The notes beneath the pieces were generated by a model. That model searched no databases. It saw nothing but the letters and a program-made list of their open reading frames with translations, and was not told where the DNA came from. From Agrobacterium tumefaciens (GTDB lineage: Bacteria > Pseudomonadota > Alphaproteobacteria > Rhizobiales > Rhizobiaceae), in contig CP048486.1 in the NCBI GenBank assembly GCA_025560025.1, positions 1,054,001 through 1,118,000 on the forward strand: a DNA stretch of 64,000 bases, given 5' to 3'. A program made the position numbers and the translations under genes. Below, piece by piece: positions 26,549 to 39,275 of this stretch (position 1 is the stretch's first letter; every line of letters starts with the position of its first letter).

Positions 26549-27031
26549 ATGCGTCACGTCGATTTTTCCCCCCTTTACCGCTCCACCGTCGGTTTCGACC
26601 GTCTCTTCTCGATGCTCGACGGCCTCGGACAACCCGAACAGGCCCAGTCTTATCCGCCCTACAATATCGAGCGGACCGGCGAGAATACCTATCGCATCAC
26701 CATGGCTGTTGCCGGTTTCGATGAAACCGAACTAAGCATCGAATCCCGCGCCAATACGCTGACGGTGAAGGCCGAGAAGGCCGCAGATGAGAAATCATCC
26801 GAAGGTGAGTTCCTGTATCGCGGCATTGCCACACGCGCTTTCGAACGACGCTTCCAGCTGGCCGACCACGTCGAAGTCCAGACCGCTTCCTTAAAGAACG
26901 GCCTGCTTCACATCGATCTCGTCCGCAACATTCCGGAAGCCATGAAACCGCGCCGCATCGCGATCTCGTCCGACAGCGCCGATGCGCCGAAGACGATCGA
27001 AGCACAGATCACGCCGGCCCAGGTCAACTAA
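26549..27031 (+). CDS. Small heat-shock protein (Hsp20/IbpA family)
   Basis: 160-aa ATP-independent holdase that keeps unfolded proteins refoldable. The alpha-crystallin domain spans about residues 37-135 (YNIERTGENTYRITMAVAGF through NGLLHIDLVRNIPE), and the FDRLFSMLDG N-terminal motif is IbpA-class. AAGGAGG precedes ATG 26549. Promoter and leader suggest double heat control. It could be the Agrobacterium HspL protein, but I cannot separate the paralogues from sequence alone. Confidence 0.9.
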   Translation: MRHVDFSPLYRSTVGFDRLFSMLDGLGQPEQAQSYPPYNIERTGENTYRITMAVAGFDETELSIESRANTLTVKAEKAADEKSSEGEFLYRGIATRAFERRFQLADHVEVQTASLKNGLLHIDLVRNIPEAMKPRRIAISSDSADAPKTIEAQITPAQVN

Positions 27032-27051
27032 GCCGATCCGGATATCAAACG

Positions 27052-27077
27052 AACGGCCCCGTCATGGGGCCGTTTTT
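27052..27077 (+). terminator. Intrinsic terminator of the heat-shock gene
   Basis: Nine-bp stem AACGGCCCC/GGGGCCGTT (27052-27060 and 27066-27074) with a 5-nt loop and a T5 tract. It starts 20 bases after the stop and separates the gene from the convergent transporter gene. Confidence 0.85.
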
Positions 27078-27097
27078 ATTTGATGAAAATTCACCCT

Positions 27098-28117
27098 TCA
27101 GCGGGTGGAGACGACCGCGCCTTCTGCAGCCGCCGCCTCCGATATGGCCGCTTTTTCATGGGCCTTTCGGGCATAACGCTGGGCCAGCACCGCGCAGACC
27201 ATCAGCTGAATCTGGTGGAAAAGCATGATCGGCAGGACGATTGCGCCAATGCTCTGGCCGGCGAAAATCGCGCCCGCCATGGGCACGCCGCTGGCGAGGC
27301 TCTTTTTCGAGCCGCAGAAGGTGATGGTGATTTCATCCGCCTTGTCGAAACCGAGCGCGCGGCTGCCGAACATCGTGACACAGAGAACAAGCGCCAGAAG
27401 CACGATGTTGATGACGATGACCACGCCGATATCACGCAGGGAAAACGTCTGCCAGATGCCTTCGATGACGGCGTCCGAGAAGGCAAGATAGACTACCATC
27501 AGGATGGAACCGCGATCGACAGGGGACAGCAACTTCTTGCGCGCCCTGATCCAGTCGCCGATCCACGGCTGCAGCACCTGACCGGCGATGAACGGCAACA
27601 GAAGTTGCAGGAAGATCTGCAGGAAAGCATCCAGCGAGAATCCGCCGCCATGGCCGCCCACCGTAAACAGCAGGCCGACCAGCAGCGGGGTCAGGAACAT
27701 GCCGAAAATATTCGATGCGGAAGCCGAACAGATCGCAGCCGGCACGTTTCCTCCAGCCATGGAGGTGAAAGCGATGGAAGATTGCACGGTGGATGGCAGA
27801 ACGCAGAGAAACAGCACACCCATATAGAGCGGCGCAGGCAGAATATTTTCGGGAATGAAACCGATCGCCACGCCGAGCAGCGGGAAAAGGCCGAAGGTGA
27901 CGAGCAGGATCGCCAGATGCAGGCGCCAGTGCAGGATACCGGCAATCACCACATCCCGCGAAAGCCGGGCGCCGTGCAGAAAGAACAGCAATGCGATCGC
28001 CAGCTTCGTCGCAAGCCCGAAATAGTCCGCAGGCTCTCCGCTGATGGGCAGAAACGAGGCCAAAATCACGGTGGCAACCAGCATCATTGTGAAGCGGTCG
28101 GGCAGGAAGCGGGTCAT
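27098..28117 (-). CDS. Bile acid:sodium symporter-like (BASS) transporter
   Basis: 339-aa integral membrane protein of the SBF-like/YfeH group with about nine to ten hydrophobic segments. FFLHGARLSRD, VLPSTVQSSIAFTSMAGGN and FCGSKKSLASGVPMA are family signatures in the order expected for the two crossover helices. ATG 28117 follows GGAAAG; an upstream in-frame ATG at 28135 lacks a ribosome site. It is divergent from a LysR gene across 99 bases, so that regulator probably controls it. Cargo is likely an organic anion but cannot be specified. Confidence 0.84.
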   Translation of the reverse strand: MTRFLPDRFTMMLVATVILASFLPISGEPADYFGLATKLAIALLFFLHGARLSRDVVIAGILHWRLHLAILLVTFGLFPLLGVAIGFIPENILPAPLYMGVLFLCVLPSTVQSSIAFTSMAGGNVPAAICSASASNIFGMFLTPLLVGLLFTVGGHGGGFSLDAFLQIFLQLLLPFIAGQVLQPWIGDWIRARKKLLSPVDRGSILMVVYLAFSDAVIEGIWQTFSLRDIGVVIVINIVLLALVLCVTMFGSRALGFDKADEITITFCGSKKSLASGVPMAGAIFAGQSIGAIVLPIMLFHQIQLMVCAVLAQRYARKAHEKAAISEAAAAEGAVVSTR

Positions 28118-28216
28118 GGGAAGTCTTTCCGGCATCGGTTTTGCTTGAAACGCGCGTTACTATCGCTCATCATGAATTTGGATGCAAAGATTAACAGTTA
28201 TCGCGATTCCAGATAA

Positions 28217-29077
28217 ATGCTGAACCTTCAACATCTTGCCAGCTTCGTCATGCTTCAGCAAACCGGCAGCTTCACGCTGGCTGCTGAACGGCTGGGCATT
28301 GGCCAATCCACTGTCAGCCAACATATTCAAAGGCTTGAGGCCACACTTGGCCGCCGGCTGATCGCGCGCAGCACCCATCAGGTAAGGTTGACGGGTGAAG
28401 GTGAGGCGCTGCTCGGTTATGCCCGCAACATGCTGGAAATCGACAGCAAGGTGTCCTCACTGTTCAGCGAGAACCGCCTGCGCGGGCGCTTAAGGCTCGG
28501 CGTTTCCGAGGATTTCGTCGCCAGTCGGCTGACCGCCATTCTGGAAGAATTCATCCGCCTTTATCCTTTGGTGGATCTGGAACTGACGGTTTCGCTGAGC
28601 GGCGTGCTTTACCAGATGCAGGATAATGGCGAGCTGGACGTCGTGCTCGCCAAACGCCGGCTCGGCGACAAGCTTGGGCATTTTCTCTACCGCGAACCGC
28701 TGGTCTGGCTGGCCCGCGACCCGGAGCGGATGCTGAGCCAGCCCGACGCCCTGCCGCTGATCGCCTTTCCACCACCGAGCATTACCAGAAAGGCGGCGCA
28801 GGAAGCACTCGACCGGGCCGGTCTTGCTTGGCGCATCGTCTGTACCTGTGGCAGTCTCAGTGGATTGACCGCTGCCGCAAGGGCGGGCATGGGCATTCTG
28901 GTGCAACCGCGCAGCATGGCGCCCGCCGGTCTCAAGGAGATTGCGGCGGATGTGCTGCCGGCGCTCGAAGACGTTGAATTCGTGCTTCAGCCCAGCAAGG
29001 GCACCGACACGAAACTGGTGCGCGCCCTTTCCGATCTCGTTTCCAGCAAGAGCATCGCACCGGGCAGTTTCGTGTAA
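28217..29077 (+). CDS. LysR-family transcriptional regulator
   Basis: 286-aa regulator. The HTH is FTLAAERLGIGQSTVSQHIQRL near residues 18-39, followed by a typical effector domain (LRGRLRLGVSEDFVASRLTAIL). It is divergent from the BASS transporter, the usual layout for a LysR target. It ends 6 bases before the convergent glpK stop, with no visible terminator between them. Confidence 0.87.
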   Translation: MLNLQHLASFVMLQQTGSFTLAAERLGIGQSTVSQHIQRLEATLGRRLIARSTHQVRLTGEGEALLGYARNMLEIDSKVSSLFSENRLRGRLRLGVSEDFVASRLTAILEEFIRLYPLVDLELTVSLSGVLYQMQDNGELDVVLAKRRLGDKLGHFLYREPLVWLARDPERMLSQPDALPLIAFPPPSITRKAAQEALDRAGLAWRIVCTCGSLSGLTAAARAGMGILVQPRSMAPAGLKEIAADVLPALEDVEFVLQPSKGTDTKLVRALSDLVSSKSIAPGSFV

Positions 29078-29083
29078 ATTCTG

Positions 29084-30583
29084 TCAGCCATCCCGCCGCG
29101 AAAGGCAGCGACCGACACTATCCCGCCAGCCGGCGATGGCATTTTTTCGTTCTGTCTCGTCCATATCGGGATTGAAACGGCGGTCGCGTTTCCAATGGGC
29201 GGCGAAGGCTTCACGATCCGGCCAGATACCGGCGCGTGAGGCAGCGAGCCAGGCCGCACCCAGAATGGTGGTTTCCAGAAAGACAGGCCGGTCCACCGGT
29301 GCGGCGAGAACATCGGCCAGCCGCTGCATGGTCCAGTCGGAGGCGACCATACCGCCATCGACCCTCAGCACCGTCTTGCCATTGTCGCCCGCCCAGTCCT
29401 TGCGCATGGCGTCCAGCAGATCAAAAGTCTGATAGGCAACGCTTTCCAGCGCCGCACGCGCAAATTCCGCAGGTCCGGTGCCACGCGTCAGGCCGAAAAT
29501 CGCGCCCCGCGCCTCTGCATCCCAATAGGGAGCGCCGAGGCCGGTGAAAGCCGGCACCAGATAGACCCGCTGCTTGGGATCGGCTTTTTCGGCAAGCGCG
29601 CTGACTTCGGAGGCGACCGAAATGAAGCCCAGCTCGTCACGCAGCCATTGTACCGCGGCACCCGCAATAAAGATTGAGCCTTCAAGCGCATAGGTCGTCA
29701 CCCCATCGAGACGATAGGCAATTGTCGTGAGCAGCCGATTAGTCGAAGTCACCCGGTCGGTTCCGGTGTTAAGAAGCGCAAAACAGCCGGTGCCGTAGGT
29801 CGATTTCATCATGCCCGGTTCGAAGCAGGCATTACCGATCACGGCCGCCTGCTGGTCGCCCGCCACACCGAGGATCGGGATTTCCGCGCCCAGAAGCGAC
29901 TTGTCCGTCACGCCGAAATCGGCGGCGCAATCCAGCACCTCCGGCAGCATGGCGCGAGGAATATCGAGGATGGACAGCAGCTCGTCATCCCAGGCATTGT
30001 CTTCGATATTGTAGATCAGCGTTCGCGAGGCGTTGGTCGCGTCGGTCACATGGTGACGACCGCCGGTGAGGCGATAGATCAGGAAACTATCGACCGTGCC
30101 AAAGCAGATTTCGCCCTTCACGGCTTTTTCGCGAAGGCCGCTGACGCTATCCAGAAGCCATTTGAGCTTGGTGCCGGAAAAATACGGGTCGAGCAGCAGG
30201 CCGGTCTTTTTCGAAAAAAGCGGCTCCAGCCCCTGTCGTTTCAGATCTTCGCAAATGGGCGCAGCGCGGCGATCCTGCCAGACCACCGCCCGGTGCACGG
30301 CCTCGCCGGTGTTACGGTCCCAGAGCACCGTCGTTTCACGCTGGTTGGTGATGCCGATCGCTTCGATGTCGGAAGCGGCGATGCCGGCATCGGCGAGCGC
30401 CAGCCGGATGGTTTCGAGCACGCTTTTCCAGATATCCTCTGCATCGTGTTCCACCCAGCCGGAGGCCGGGAAATGCTGCGGAAATTCTCGCTGTCCGACA
30501 CCGATGACCCGCATGTCGCGATCAAAGACCATCGACCGTGTCGATGTCGTTCCCTGATCGATCGCCAGAATATAACCGCCCAT
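29084..30583 (-). CDS. glpK: Glycerol kinase
   Basis: Converts glycerol to sn-glycerol-3-phosphate with ATP. The 499-aa protein has the GlpK opening [28 protein letters not shown], the substrate loop [21 protein letters not shown] and [15 protein letters not shown] 30583 ([11 protein letters not shown]) follows GGGAG; the frame runs on to 30607 without a family match. It is the last gene of the glycerol operon, after glpV. Confidence 0.95.
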   Translation of the reverse strand: MGGYILAIDQGTTSTRSMVFDRDMRVIGVGQREFPQHFPASGWVEHDAEDIWKSVLETIRLALADAGIAASDIEAIGITNQRETTVLWDRNTGEAVHRAVVWQDRRAAPICEDLKRQGLEPLFSKKTGLLLDPYFSGTKLKWLLDSVSGLREKAVKGEICFGTVDSFLIYRLTGGRHHVTDATNASRTLIYNIEDNAWDDELLSILDIPRAMLPEVLDCAADFGVTDKSLLGAEIPILGVAGDQQAAVIGNACFEPGMMKSTYGTGCFALLNTGTDRVTSTNRLLTTIAYRLDGVTTYALEGSIFIAGAAVQWLRDELGFISVASEVSALAEKADPKQRVYLVPAFTGLGAPYWDAEARGAIFGLTRGTGPAEFARAALESVAYQTFDLLDAMRKDWAGDNGKTVLRVDGGMVASDWTMQRLADVLAAPVDRPVFLETTILGAAWLAASRAGIWPDREAFAAHWKRDRRFNPDMDETERKNAIAGWRDSVGRCLSRRDG

Positions 30584-30652
30584 TATGTCACTCCCTTTCA
30601 AACGCAATGACCGGGGCGGCTTGCCGCCCCGGTTTAAGATTTCATGCAGAGA

Positions 30653-32374
<1,722 letters not shown>

Positions 32375-32413
32375 ATCAGTCCTCCCAAGGGTTGCGATTG
32401 CATGAAGTCTGCG

Positions 32414-32437
32414 GGTGCGGTTTTCCTCCGCCGCACC
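32414..32437. repeat. Stem-loop between glpU and glpV
   Basis: Seven-bp stem GGTGCGG/CCGCACC (32414-32420 and 32431-32437) with a 10-nt loop in the 74-base glpU-glpV gap. It may help set the higher level of binding protein that the transporter needs. Confidence 0.45.
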
Positions 32438-32448
32438 TTTTTCCTGCT

Positions 32449-32742
32449 CTAGACAAAACGGAAAACGCCGATGGCGTAGACCGCGGACAGAGCGAGAGCC
32501 CACCACAGGTTCGGGCCGACCAGCCCGAGCCATGCGAGATGAATGAAGGCGCTGCCGAGCAGCGAGATGAACAGCCTGTCGCCGCGCGTCGTCTCGAAGC
32601 GCAACAGGCCGAAGCGGGGATTGCCGCCGGGCGAGAGACGTTCCCAGAACCACATGCCGACCAGCAGCACGGCGATGGCACCGAAAAAGGCAGCCGTCTG
32701 CCAGGTCCACGCCATCCAGGTAAAATCGGGCATCTTCGTCAT
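32449..32742 (-). CDS. glpU: Small membrane protein GlpU (DUF2160)
   Basis: 97-aa protein with about three hydrophobic segments (TAAFFGAIAVLLVGMWFW; LFISLLGSAFIHLAWLGL; ALALSAVYAIGVF). It belongs to DUF2160 and occupies the glpU place of rhizobial glycerol transporter operons, between the permease glpQ and binding protein glpV. The ATG lies 2 bases after the glpQ stop region. Its exact role in transport is not known. Confidence 0.85.
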   Translation of the reverse strand: MTKMPDFTWMAWTWQTAAFFGAIAVLLVGMWFWERLSPGGNPRFGLLRFETTRGDRLFISLLGSAFIHLAWLGLVGPNLWWALALSAVYAIGVFRFV

Positions 32743-32744
32743 GG

Positions 32745-33656
<912 letters not shown>

Positions 33657-33659
33657 GTC

Positions 33660-34526
<867 letters not shown>

Positions 34527-34528
34527 GG

Positions 34529-35599
34529 TCAGGCCCCCATCTTCACGCGCCAGGAATCGGCAAAGACGCCGATGGCGGCCGGATCGAAGCGAACACCCGC
34601 TTCCGCCGGGATTTCCTCGTCTTCGGCAACGACGATCGCGAGTTTCTGACCGGCGAACCGGGCACGCACGATCTTCTGCCGGCCAATATCCTCGACCTTG
34701 TCGACGATGATCGGCATGCCGCCCCGCTCCAGCCGGATAAATTCCGGGCGGACACCAATCTCGATGCGCTGCGCGCCATCGACCTTTGGTACACCGGCAA
34801 GCGGCACACCAAGGCCGCCGACCACCGCGGTCGCGCCGTCTATCTTGGCGGGAAGCACATTCATGCCCGGCGAGCCGATGAAGTAACCGACAAACGTATG
34901 TCCCGGCCGTTCGAAAAGCTCGGCCGGCGTGCCGATCTGAACGATCTGTCCGTCATACATCACCACCACCTTGTCGGCGAAGGTCAGCGCCTCAGTCTGG
35001 TCATGGGTGACATAAACCATGGTGAAACCGGACTGCCGGTGCAGCCGCTTCAGCTGCGAGCGCAGCACCCATTTCATATGCGGATCGATCACCGTCAGCG
35101 GTTCGTCAAAGAGGATGGCGTTGACGTCGGAGCGCACCAGCCCGCGCGCCAGCGAAATCTTCTGCTTCTGGTCCGCCGTCAGACCGCGGGCGCGGCGTTT
35201 GGCCATGCCGGACAGATCGGTCATCTCAAGGATGTCCCGCACCCGGCGGTCAACTTCGGCTTCCGGCACATGCCGGTTGCGTAGCGGAAAGGCCAGATTG
35301 TCATAGACCGTCATCGTGTCGTAGACGACCGGGAACTGGAACACCTGCGCGATGTTACGGTCTTCGGTGGCGAGATCGGTCACGTCCGTTCCATCGAAGG
35401 CGATCCGGCCTTCGGAAGGACGCAGCAGCCCGGAAATGATGTTGAGCAGCGTGGTCTTGCCGCAGCCGGAAGGGCCGAGCAGCGCATAGGCGCCGCCATC
35501 CTCCCATTCGTGATGCACCTCTTTCAGGGCATAGTCGCCAGCGGCCTGCGCCTTGGCATTATAGGCGTGGCGGATGTGATCGAGCGTGATGCGTGCCAT
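34529..35599 (-). CDS. glpT: Glycerol ABC transporter ATPase GlpT (degenerate signature)
   Basis: 356-aa ATPase. Walker A GPSGCGKTT, Walker B ILFDEPLTVID and the switch VTHDQTEA are intact. The ABC signature is LTADQ (about residues 137-141) instead of LSGGQ. A TOBE-type C-terminal domain follows. Together with GlpS it should form a heterodimer with one canonical and one degenerate ATP site. This GlpT is not the glycerol-3-phosphate antiporter of enterobacteria. Confidence 0.9.
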   Translation of the reverse strand: MARITLDHIRHAYNAKAQAAGDYALKEVHHEWEDGGAYALLGPSGCGKTTLLNIISGLLRPSEGRIAFDGTDVTDLATEDRNIAQVFQFPVVYDTMTVYDNLAFPLRNRHVPEAEVDRRVRDILEMTDLSGMAKRRARGLTADQKQKISLARGLVRSDVNAILFDEPLTVIDPHMKWVLRSQLKRLHRQSGFTMVYVTHDQTEALTFADKVVVMYDGQIVQIGTPAELFERPGHTFVGYFIGSPGMNVLPAKIDGATAVVGGLGVPLAGVPKVDGAQRIEIGVRPEFIRLERGGMPIIVDKVEDIGRQKIVRARFAGQKLAIVVAEDEEIPAEAGVRFDPAAIGVFADSWRVKMGA

Positions 35600-35611
35600 G
35601 ACCGATCTCCC

Positions 35612-36682
35612 TTACGCCGCTTTGCCGATGGCGCGGCCGTCTACATCAAAAGCCATCAGGTGCCGTGTATCGAGAAACAGCTCGATATCCCTGTCCGGCT
35701 CGATGTCGTGAATGCCATGCGCCAGCATGACCCAGCGCCGGCCCGAAAACTCCACATGGACGAAACTTTCCGACCCGGCAATTTCCGAAATCAGCGTCCG
35801 CGCCCGGATGGATTGCCGCGCCTCGCCCTTCGCCTGCGGGAAAAGATGATGCGGCTGGAAGGCGATGGTCAAAGGTCCATCCGGCACGGCGGCAAGATGC
35901 GCCGGCACCGCAATCACTGCCTGGTCAGCACGGGTAAATGCACCGCCCGCCTTGACGACCTCGATGGTGTTGAGCGGCGGGTCTGCAAAAATTTCCGCGG
36001 TGACGATATCCACCGGGCGCCGGTAAACCTCGATGGTGCGGCTGAACTGCGTTACCCTGCCCTCATTGAGCGTTGCGGTATTGCCGCCCAAAAGCAGCGC
36101 CTCGGAAGGTTCGGTCGTCGCATAAACGAAGATCGCACCGGATTCGGCGAAGATGCGCGGTAGTTCCTCGCGTAATTCCTCGCGAAGCTTGTAATCGAGA
36201 TTGGCCAGCGGCTCATCGAGCAGAACCAGATTGGCGTTCTTGACGATGGCGCGGGCAAGTGCCGTTCGCTGCTGCTGGCCGCCGGAAAGATTGAGTGGCG
36301 TGCGGTCGAGATAGGGTGTCAGCTTCAGAAGCTCGGCGGCTTTCCTCACTTCCCTGTCGATGGTCGCCTGATCCTTGCCAGCAACGCGCATGGGCGAGGC
36401 GATGTTTTCGTAAACGCTCAGCGCCGGATAATTGATGAATTGCTGATAGACCATGGCGACGTTGCGTTTCTGCACCGGCCATCCCGTCACGTCCTCCCCG
36501 TTAAAGAAGATCGTGCCGCCGCTTGGCTTGTCCAGCCCGGCCATCAGCCGCATCAGCGTCGTTTTGCCCGAAAGTGTCGGTCCAAGCAGGACGTTCAGGC
36601 TTCCGCGCTGTAACGTCAGATCGGTCGGGTGAATATGATATTCACCACCCGCCATCTTCGAGACGTTTCGCAATTCAAGCAT
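35612..36682 (-). CDS. glpS: Glycerol ABC transporter ATPase GlpS (switch His replaced)
   Basis: 356-aa ATPase. Walker A is GPTLSGKTT, the signature LSGGQQQR and Walker B LLDEPLANLD are intact, but the switch loop reads ATTEPSEA (about residues 188-195) where THDQxEA is usual, so the catalytic His is missing. The C-terminal half is a TOBE-type domain. It follows glpD by 37 bases and precedes glpT by 12. Confidence 0.9.
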   Translation of the reverse strand: MLELRNVSKMAGGEYHIHPTDLTLQRGSLNVLLGPTLSGKTTLMRLMAGLDKPSGGTIFFNGEDVTGWPVQKRNVAMVYQQFINYPALSVYENIASPMRVAGKDQATIDREVRKAAELLKLTPYLDRTPLNLSGGQQQRTALARAIVKNANLVLLDEPLANLDYKLREELREELPRIFAESGAIFVYATTEPSEALLLGGNTATLNEGRVTQFSRTIEVYRRPVDIVTAEIFADPPLNTIEVVKAGGAFTRADQAVIAVPAHLAAVPDGPLTIAFQPHHLFPQAKGEARQSIRARTLISEIAGSESFVHVEFSGRRWVMLAHGIHDIEPDRDIELFLDTRHLMAFDVDGRAIGKAA

Positions 36683-36719
36683 GGTGATCCAAAGCCTCCT
36701 CCGCTTGTCGTCCGGATCG

Positions 36720-38243
36720 TCAGATTGCCTTCAAGCGTTCCCCTGCAATGTCGTCGATATAGGTCTCCAGCCCGCGCACCTCTTCAGGCGTGAAGAAAAG
36801 GCCCTGCTTGGTGCGCCGCCACAGAATATCCTCCGCCGTCAGCGCCCATTCGCGCGCCATCAGCCAGCGGACCTCTACCTCATAAAGCGTGCCGCCGAAA
36901 TGACGGCCTAGTGCTGACGCCTCCGTGGCAGAGCCGATCAGCACAGCCGCATCCGTCCCGTAGCAACGCACAAGCCGCTTGGCATGACGCTCTTCGAGAA
37001 AGGGGTAACGCGACCGCAGTGTAGTAACCTCCGCCGCATAGGCCTCGGCACCGAAATTTCCACCCGGCAAATGCGAACCCGCCGTCCATGGCGCGCCCTT
37101 TTCACCCAGTGCATCGCCGATTTTTTCAAGAGCATGTTCGGCAAGCCGCCGATAGGTGGTGAGCTTGCCGCCGAAAATATTGAGAAGCGGTGCTTCGCCT
37201 TCCGCCCCTTCGGTTTTCAGCACATAATCGCGGGTGGCTTCCTGCGCTTTCGACGCGCCGTCATCGAAAAGCGGCCGCACGCCAGAATAGGTCCAGACGA
37301 TGTCCGCCTTTGTAACCGGCGAGGCAAAATATTCGCTTGCCGCGCTGCAAAGATAGCTGATTTCCTCCTCGGTGATCCTAACAGCCCGGGGGTCGGCGGT
37401 ATAGTCGCGATCCGTCGTGCCGATCAGCGTAAAATCCTGTTCGTAAGGGATGGCGAAGATGATGCGCCCGTCCGGATTCTGGAAGAAATAGGCGCGTGGA
37501 TCGGCAAACTTCCTGCGCACGATGATGTGGCTGCCCTGTACCAGGCGAACATTGTGGACATTGTTTTTGCCGAATGTCGAAGACAGAACCTTGTCCACCC
37601 AGGGGCCGGCGGCATTCACCAGCATGCGCGCGCGATAGGTTGCGGTTTCACCGGCAGCACTTTTCGTTTCAACCCGCCAGAAGGCGCCTTCGCGTCGCGC
37701 CGAAACCACCTGTGTGCGGTTAAGGATCAAAGCGCCGCGATCGGCGGCATCACGGACGTTCAGCACCACGAGACGGGCATCGTCCACCCAGCCGTCGGAA
37801 TATTCGAAGGCGCGGGCGAAAATAGGCTTCAGCGGTTTTCCGGCGGGATCGCGGCGCAGATCGAGCGAGCGCGTGGCAGGCAAAAGCTTGCGGCCGCCAA
37901 GGTGATCATAAAGAAAAAGCCCGAGACGCACGAGCCAGGCCGGACGCACGCCACCCTTCTGGAACGGCAGGACGAAGCGCATGGGCCAGATGATGTGCGG
38001 CGCCATGGCCCACAAAACCTCACGCTCCATCAGCGCCTCACGCACCAGACGAAACTCATAATGTTCGAGATAACGCAAACCGCCGTGAATAAGCTTGGTA
38101 GCGGCGGACGAGGTTCCGGAGGCGAAATCGTTCATTTCCGCAAGTGCGACGGAATAGCCCCTGCCGACGGCGTCACGCGCGATACCGCAGCCATTGATGC
38201 CGCCGCCGATCACGAAAATATCGTGGATTGCCTCGTCAGACAT
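36720..38243 (-). CDS. glpD: Aerobic glycerol-3-phosphate dehydrogenase
   Basis: 507-aa FAD enzyme that oxidises glycerol-3-phosphate to dihydroxyacetone phosphate at the inner membrane and feeds the quinone pool. FAD motif FVIGGGINGCGIARDAVGRG, then SSAATKLIHGGLRYLEHYEF, WTYSGVRPLFDDG and FGGKLTTYRRLAE. It is the first structural gene after glpR. CGAA-type operator half-sites lie about 63-90 bases upstream of its start. Confidence 0.94.
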   Translation of the reverse strand: MSDEAIHDIFVIGGGINGCGIARDAVGRGYSVALAEMNDFASGTSSAATKLIHGGLRYLEHYEFRLVREALMEREVLWAMAPHIIWPMRFVLPFQKGGVRPAWLVRLGLFLYDHLGGRKLLPATRSLDLRRDPAGKPLKPIFARAFEYSDGWVDDARLVVLNVRDAADRGALILNRTQVVSARREGAFWRVETKSAAGETATYRARMLVNAAGPWVDKVLSSTFGKNNVHNVRLVQGSHIIVRRKFADPRAYFFQNPDGRIIFAIPYEQDFTLIGTTDRDYTADPRAVRITEEEISYLCSAASEYFASPVTKADIVWTYSGVRPLFDDGASKAQEATRDYVLKTEGAEGEAPLLNIFGGKLTTYRRLAEHALEKIGDALGEKGAPWTAGSHLPGGNFGAEAYAAEVTTLRSRYPFLEERHAKRLVRCYGTDAAVLIGSATEASALGRHFGGTLYEVEVRWLMAREWALTAEDILWRRTKQGLFFTPEEVRGLETYIDDIAGERLKAI

Positions 38244-38305
38244 AAACTCTCCCGTGCTTTCATCGACGCTCTCCTCATCGATATATTGAAAGCACGGACA
38301 TCTAA

Positions 38306-38333
38306 TTCGAAGACAAAACGAATGTCAAACGAA
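38306..38333. promoter_or_regulatory. GlpR operator candidates ahead of glpD
   Basis: TTCG (38306-38309) faces CGAA (38319-38322), and the half-site ACGAA repeats 11 bases later (38329-38333). TTCG/CGAA cores are known for GlpR-type DeoR repressors. Confidence 0.45.
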
Positions 38334-38350
38334 ATTCCGACGACGTAAGA

Positions 38351-39124
38351 TCAGGCCTCACGCGCCTCGGTTTCAATCAGCCGAACGTCATGATCTGCAC
38401 AGATGGAACGGATCGAATCGACCGGACAATGATCGGTGATGAAGGTATGCACCTGCGAAAGATGGCCGATGCGCACCGGGGCCGTGCGCTCGAATTTCAG
38501 CGAATCCGACACCAGAATAACATGGCGGGCATTGGAAATGATCGCCTGCGCAACCTTGACCTCGCGGAAGTCGAAGTCCAGCAGGGCGCCGTCCTCATCA
38601 ATAGCTGAAACGCCGATGACGGCGAAATCGACCTTGAACTGGCGGATGAAATCCACTGCCGCCTCGCCGACGATGCCGCCATCGGAACCACGCACGACGC
38701 CGCCGGCAATCACCACCTCGATACCCGGGAAAACCCGCAACCTGTTGGCAACATTGATATTGTTTGTGATGACCATCAATTCGTGATGGTCCGCCAGCGC
38801 TTCTCCCACCGCTTCAGTCGTCGTGCCGATGTTAATGAAAAGCGACGAGTTATTGGGAATGAGGGCGGCAGCGGCAGCGCCGATCGCCTGTTTTTCAACG
38901 GAAGCGATGGCGCGGCGCGCCTCGTATTTGACGTTCTCGTTGCCGCTTGGAAAAAGCGCGCCACCGTGGATGCGCGTCAGCACCCGCGTGTCGCAGAGAT
39001 CGTTCAGGTCCTTGCGGATCGTCTGAGGGGTCACCGAAAACCGTGCCGCCAGCTCATCCACCAGCACCCGCCCGTTCGCTTTTGCCAGCGCAACGATTTC
39101 ATCCTGACGCGGTGTAAGCAGCAT
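38351..39124 (-). CDS. glpR: DeoR-family glycerol regulon repressor GlpR
   Basis: 257-aa repressor. The N-terminal HTH (VDELAARFSVTPQTIRKDLNDL near residues 22-43) and the wing RIHGGA are DeoR-class. The sugar-phosphate domain shows INIGTTTEAVGEAL and VIGVSAIDEDGALLDFD. Strong GGAGGG before ATG 39124. It probably senses glycerol-3-phosphate, and represses glpD and its own promoter through TTCG/CGAA palindromes. Confidence 0.92.
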   Translation of the reverse strand: MLLTPRQDEIVALAKANGRVLVDELAARFSVTPQTIRKDLNDLCDTRVLTRIHGGALFPSGNENVKYEARRAIASVEKQAIGAAAAALIPNNSSLFINIGTTTEAVGEALADHHELMVITNNINVANRLRVFPGIEVVIAGGVVRGSDGGIVGEAAVDFIRQFKVDFAVIGVSAIDEDGALLDFDFREVKVAQAIISNARHVILVSDSLKFERTAPVRIGHLSQVHTFITDHCPVDSIRSICADHDVRLIETEAREA

Positions 39125-39147
39125 TTCACCCTCCCTCCTCTTTCAAT

Positions 39148-39178
39148 TTTTTCGTTTTATTGAAGAGCGAACGAAAAA
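39148..39178. promoter_or_regulatory. GlpR autoregulatory operator
   Basis: Perfect 9-bp inverted repeat TTTTTCGTT (39148-39156) and AACGAAAAA (39170-39178), 24 bases before the glpR start. It shares the CGTT/AACG core with the half-sites ahead of glpD. Confidence 0.55.
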
Positions 39179-39275
39179 CCAATGTCAAGGGACGGTTTTA
39201 TGGCCGCCTCTGGCAAGAGATGGACGGCGGAACAAAGCAATGCCGTAAGCCAAAAGAAGATGCTTGAATGGCTTA

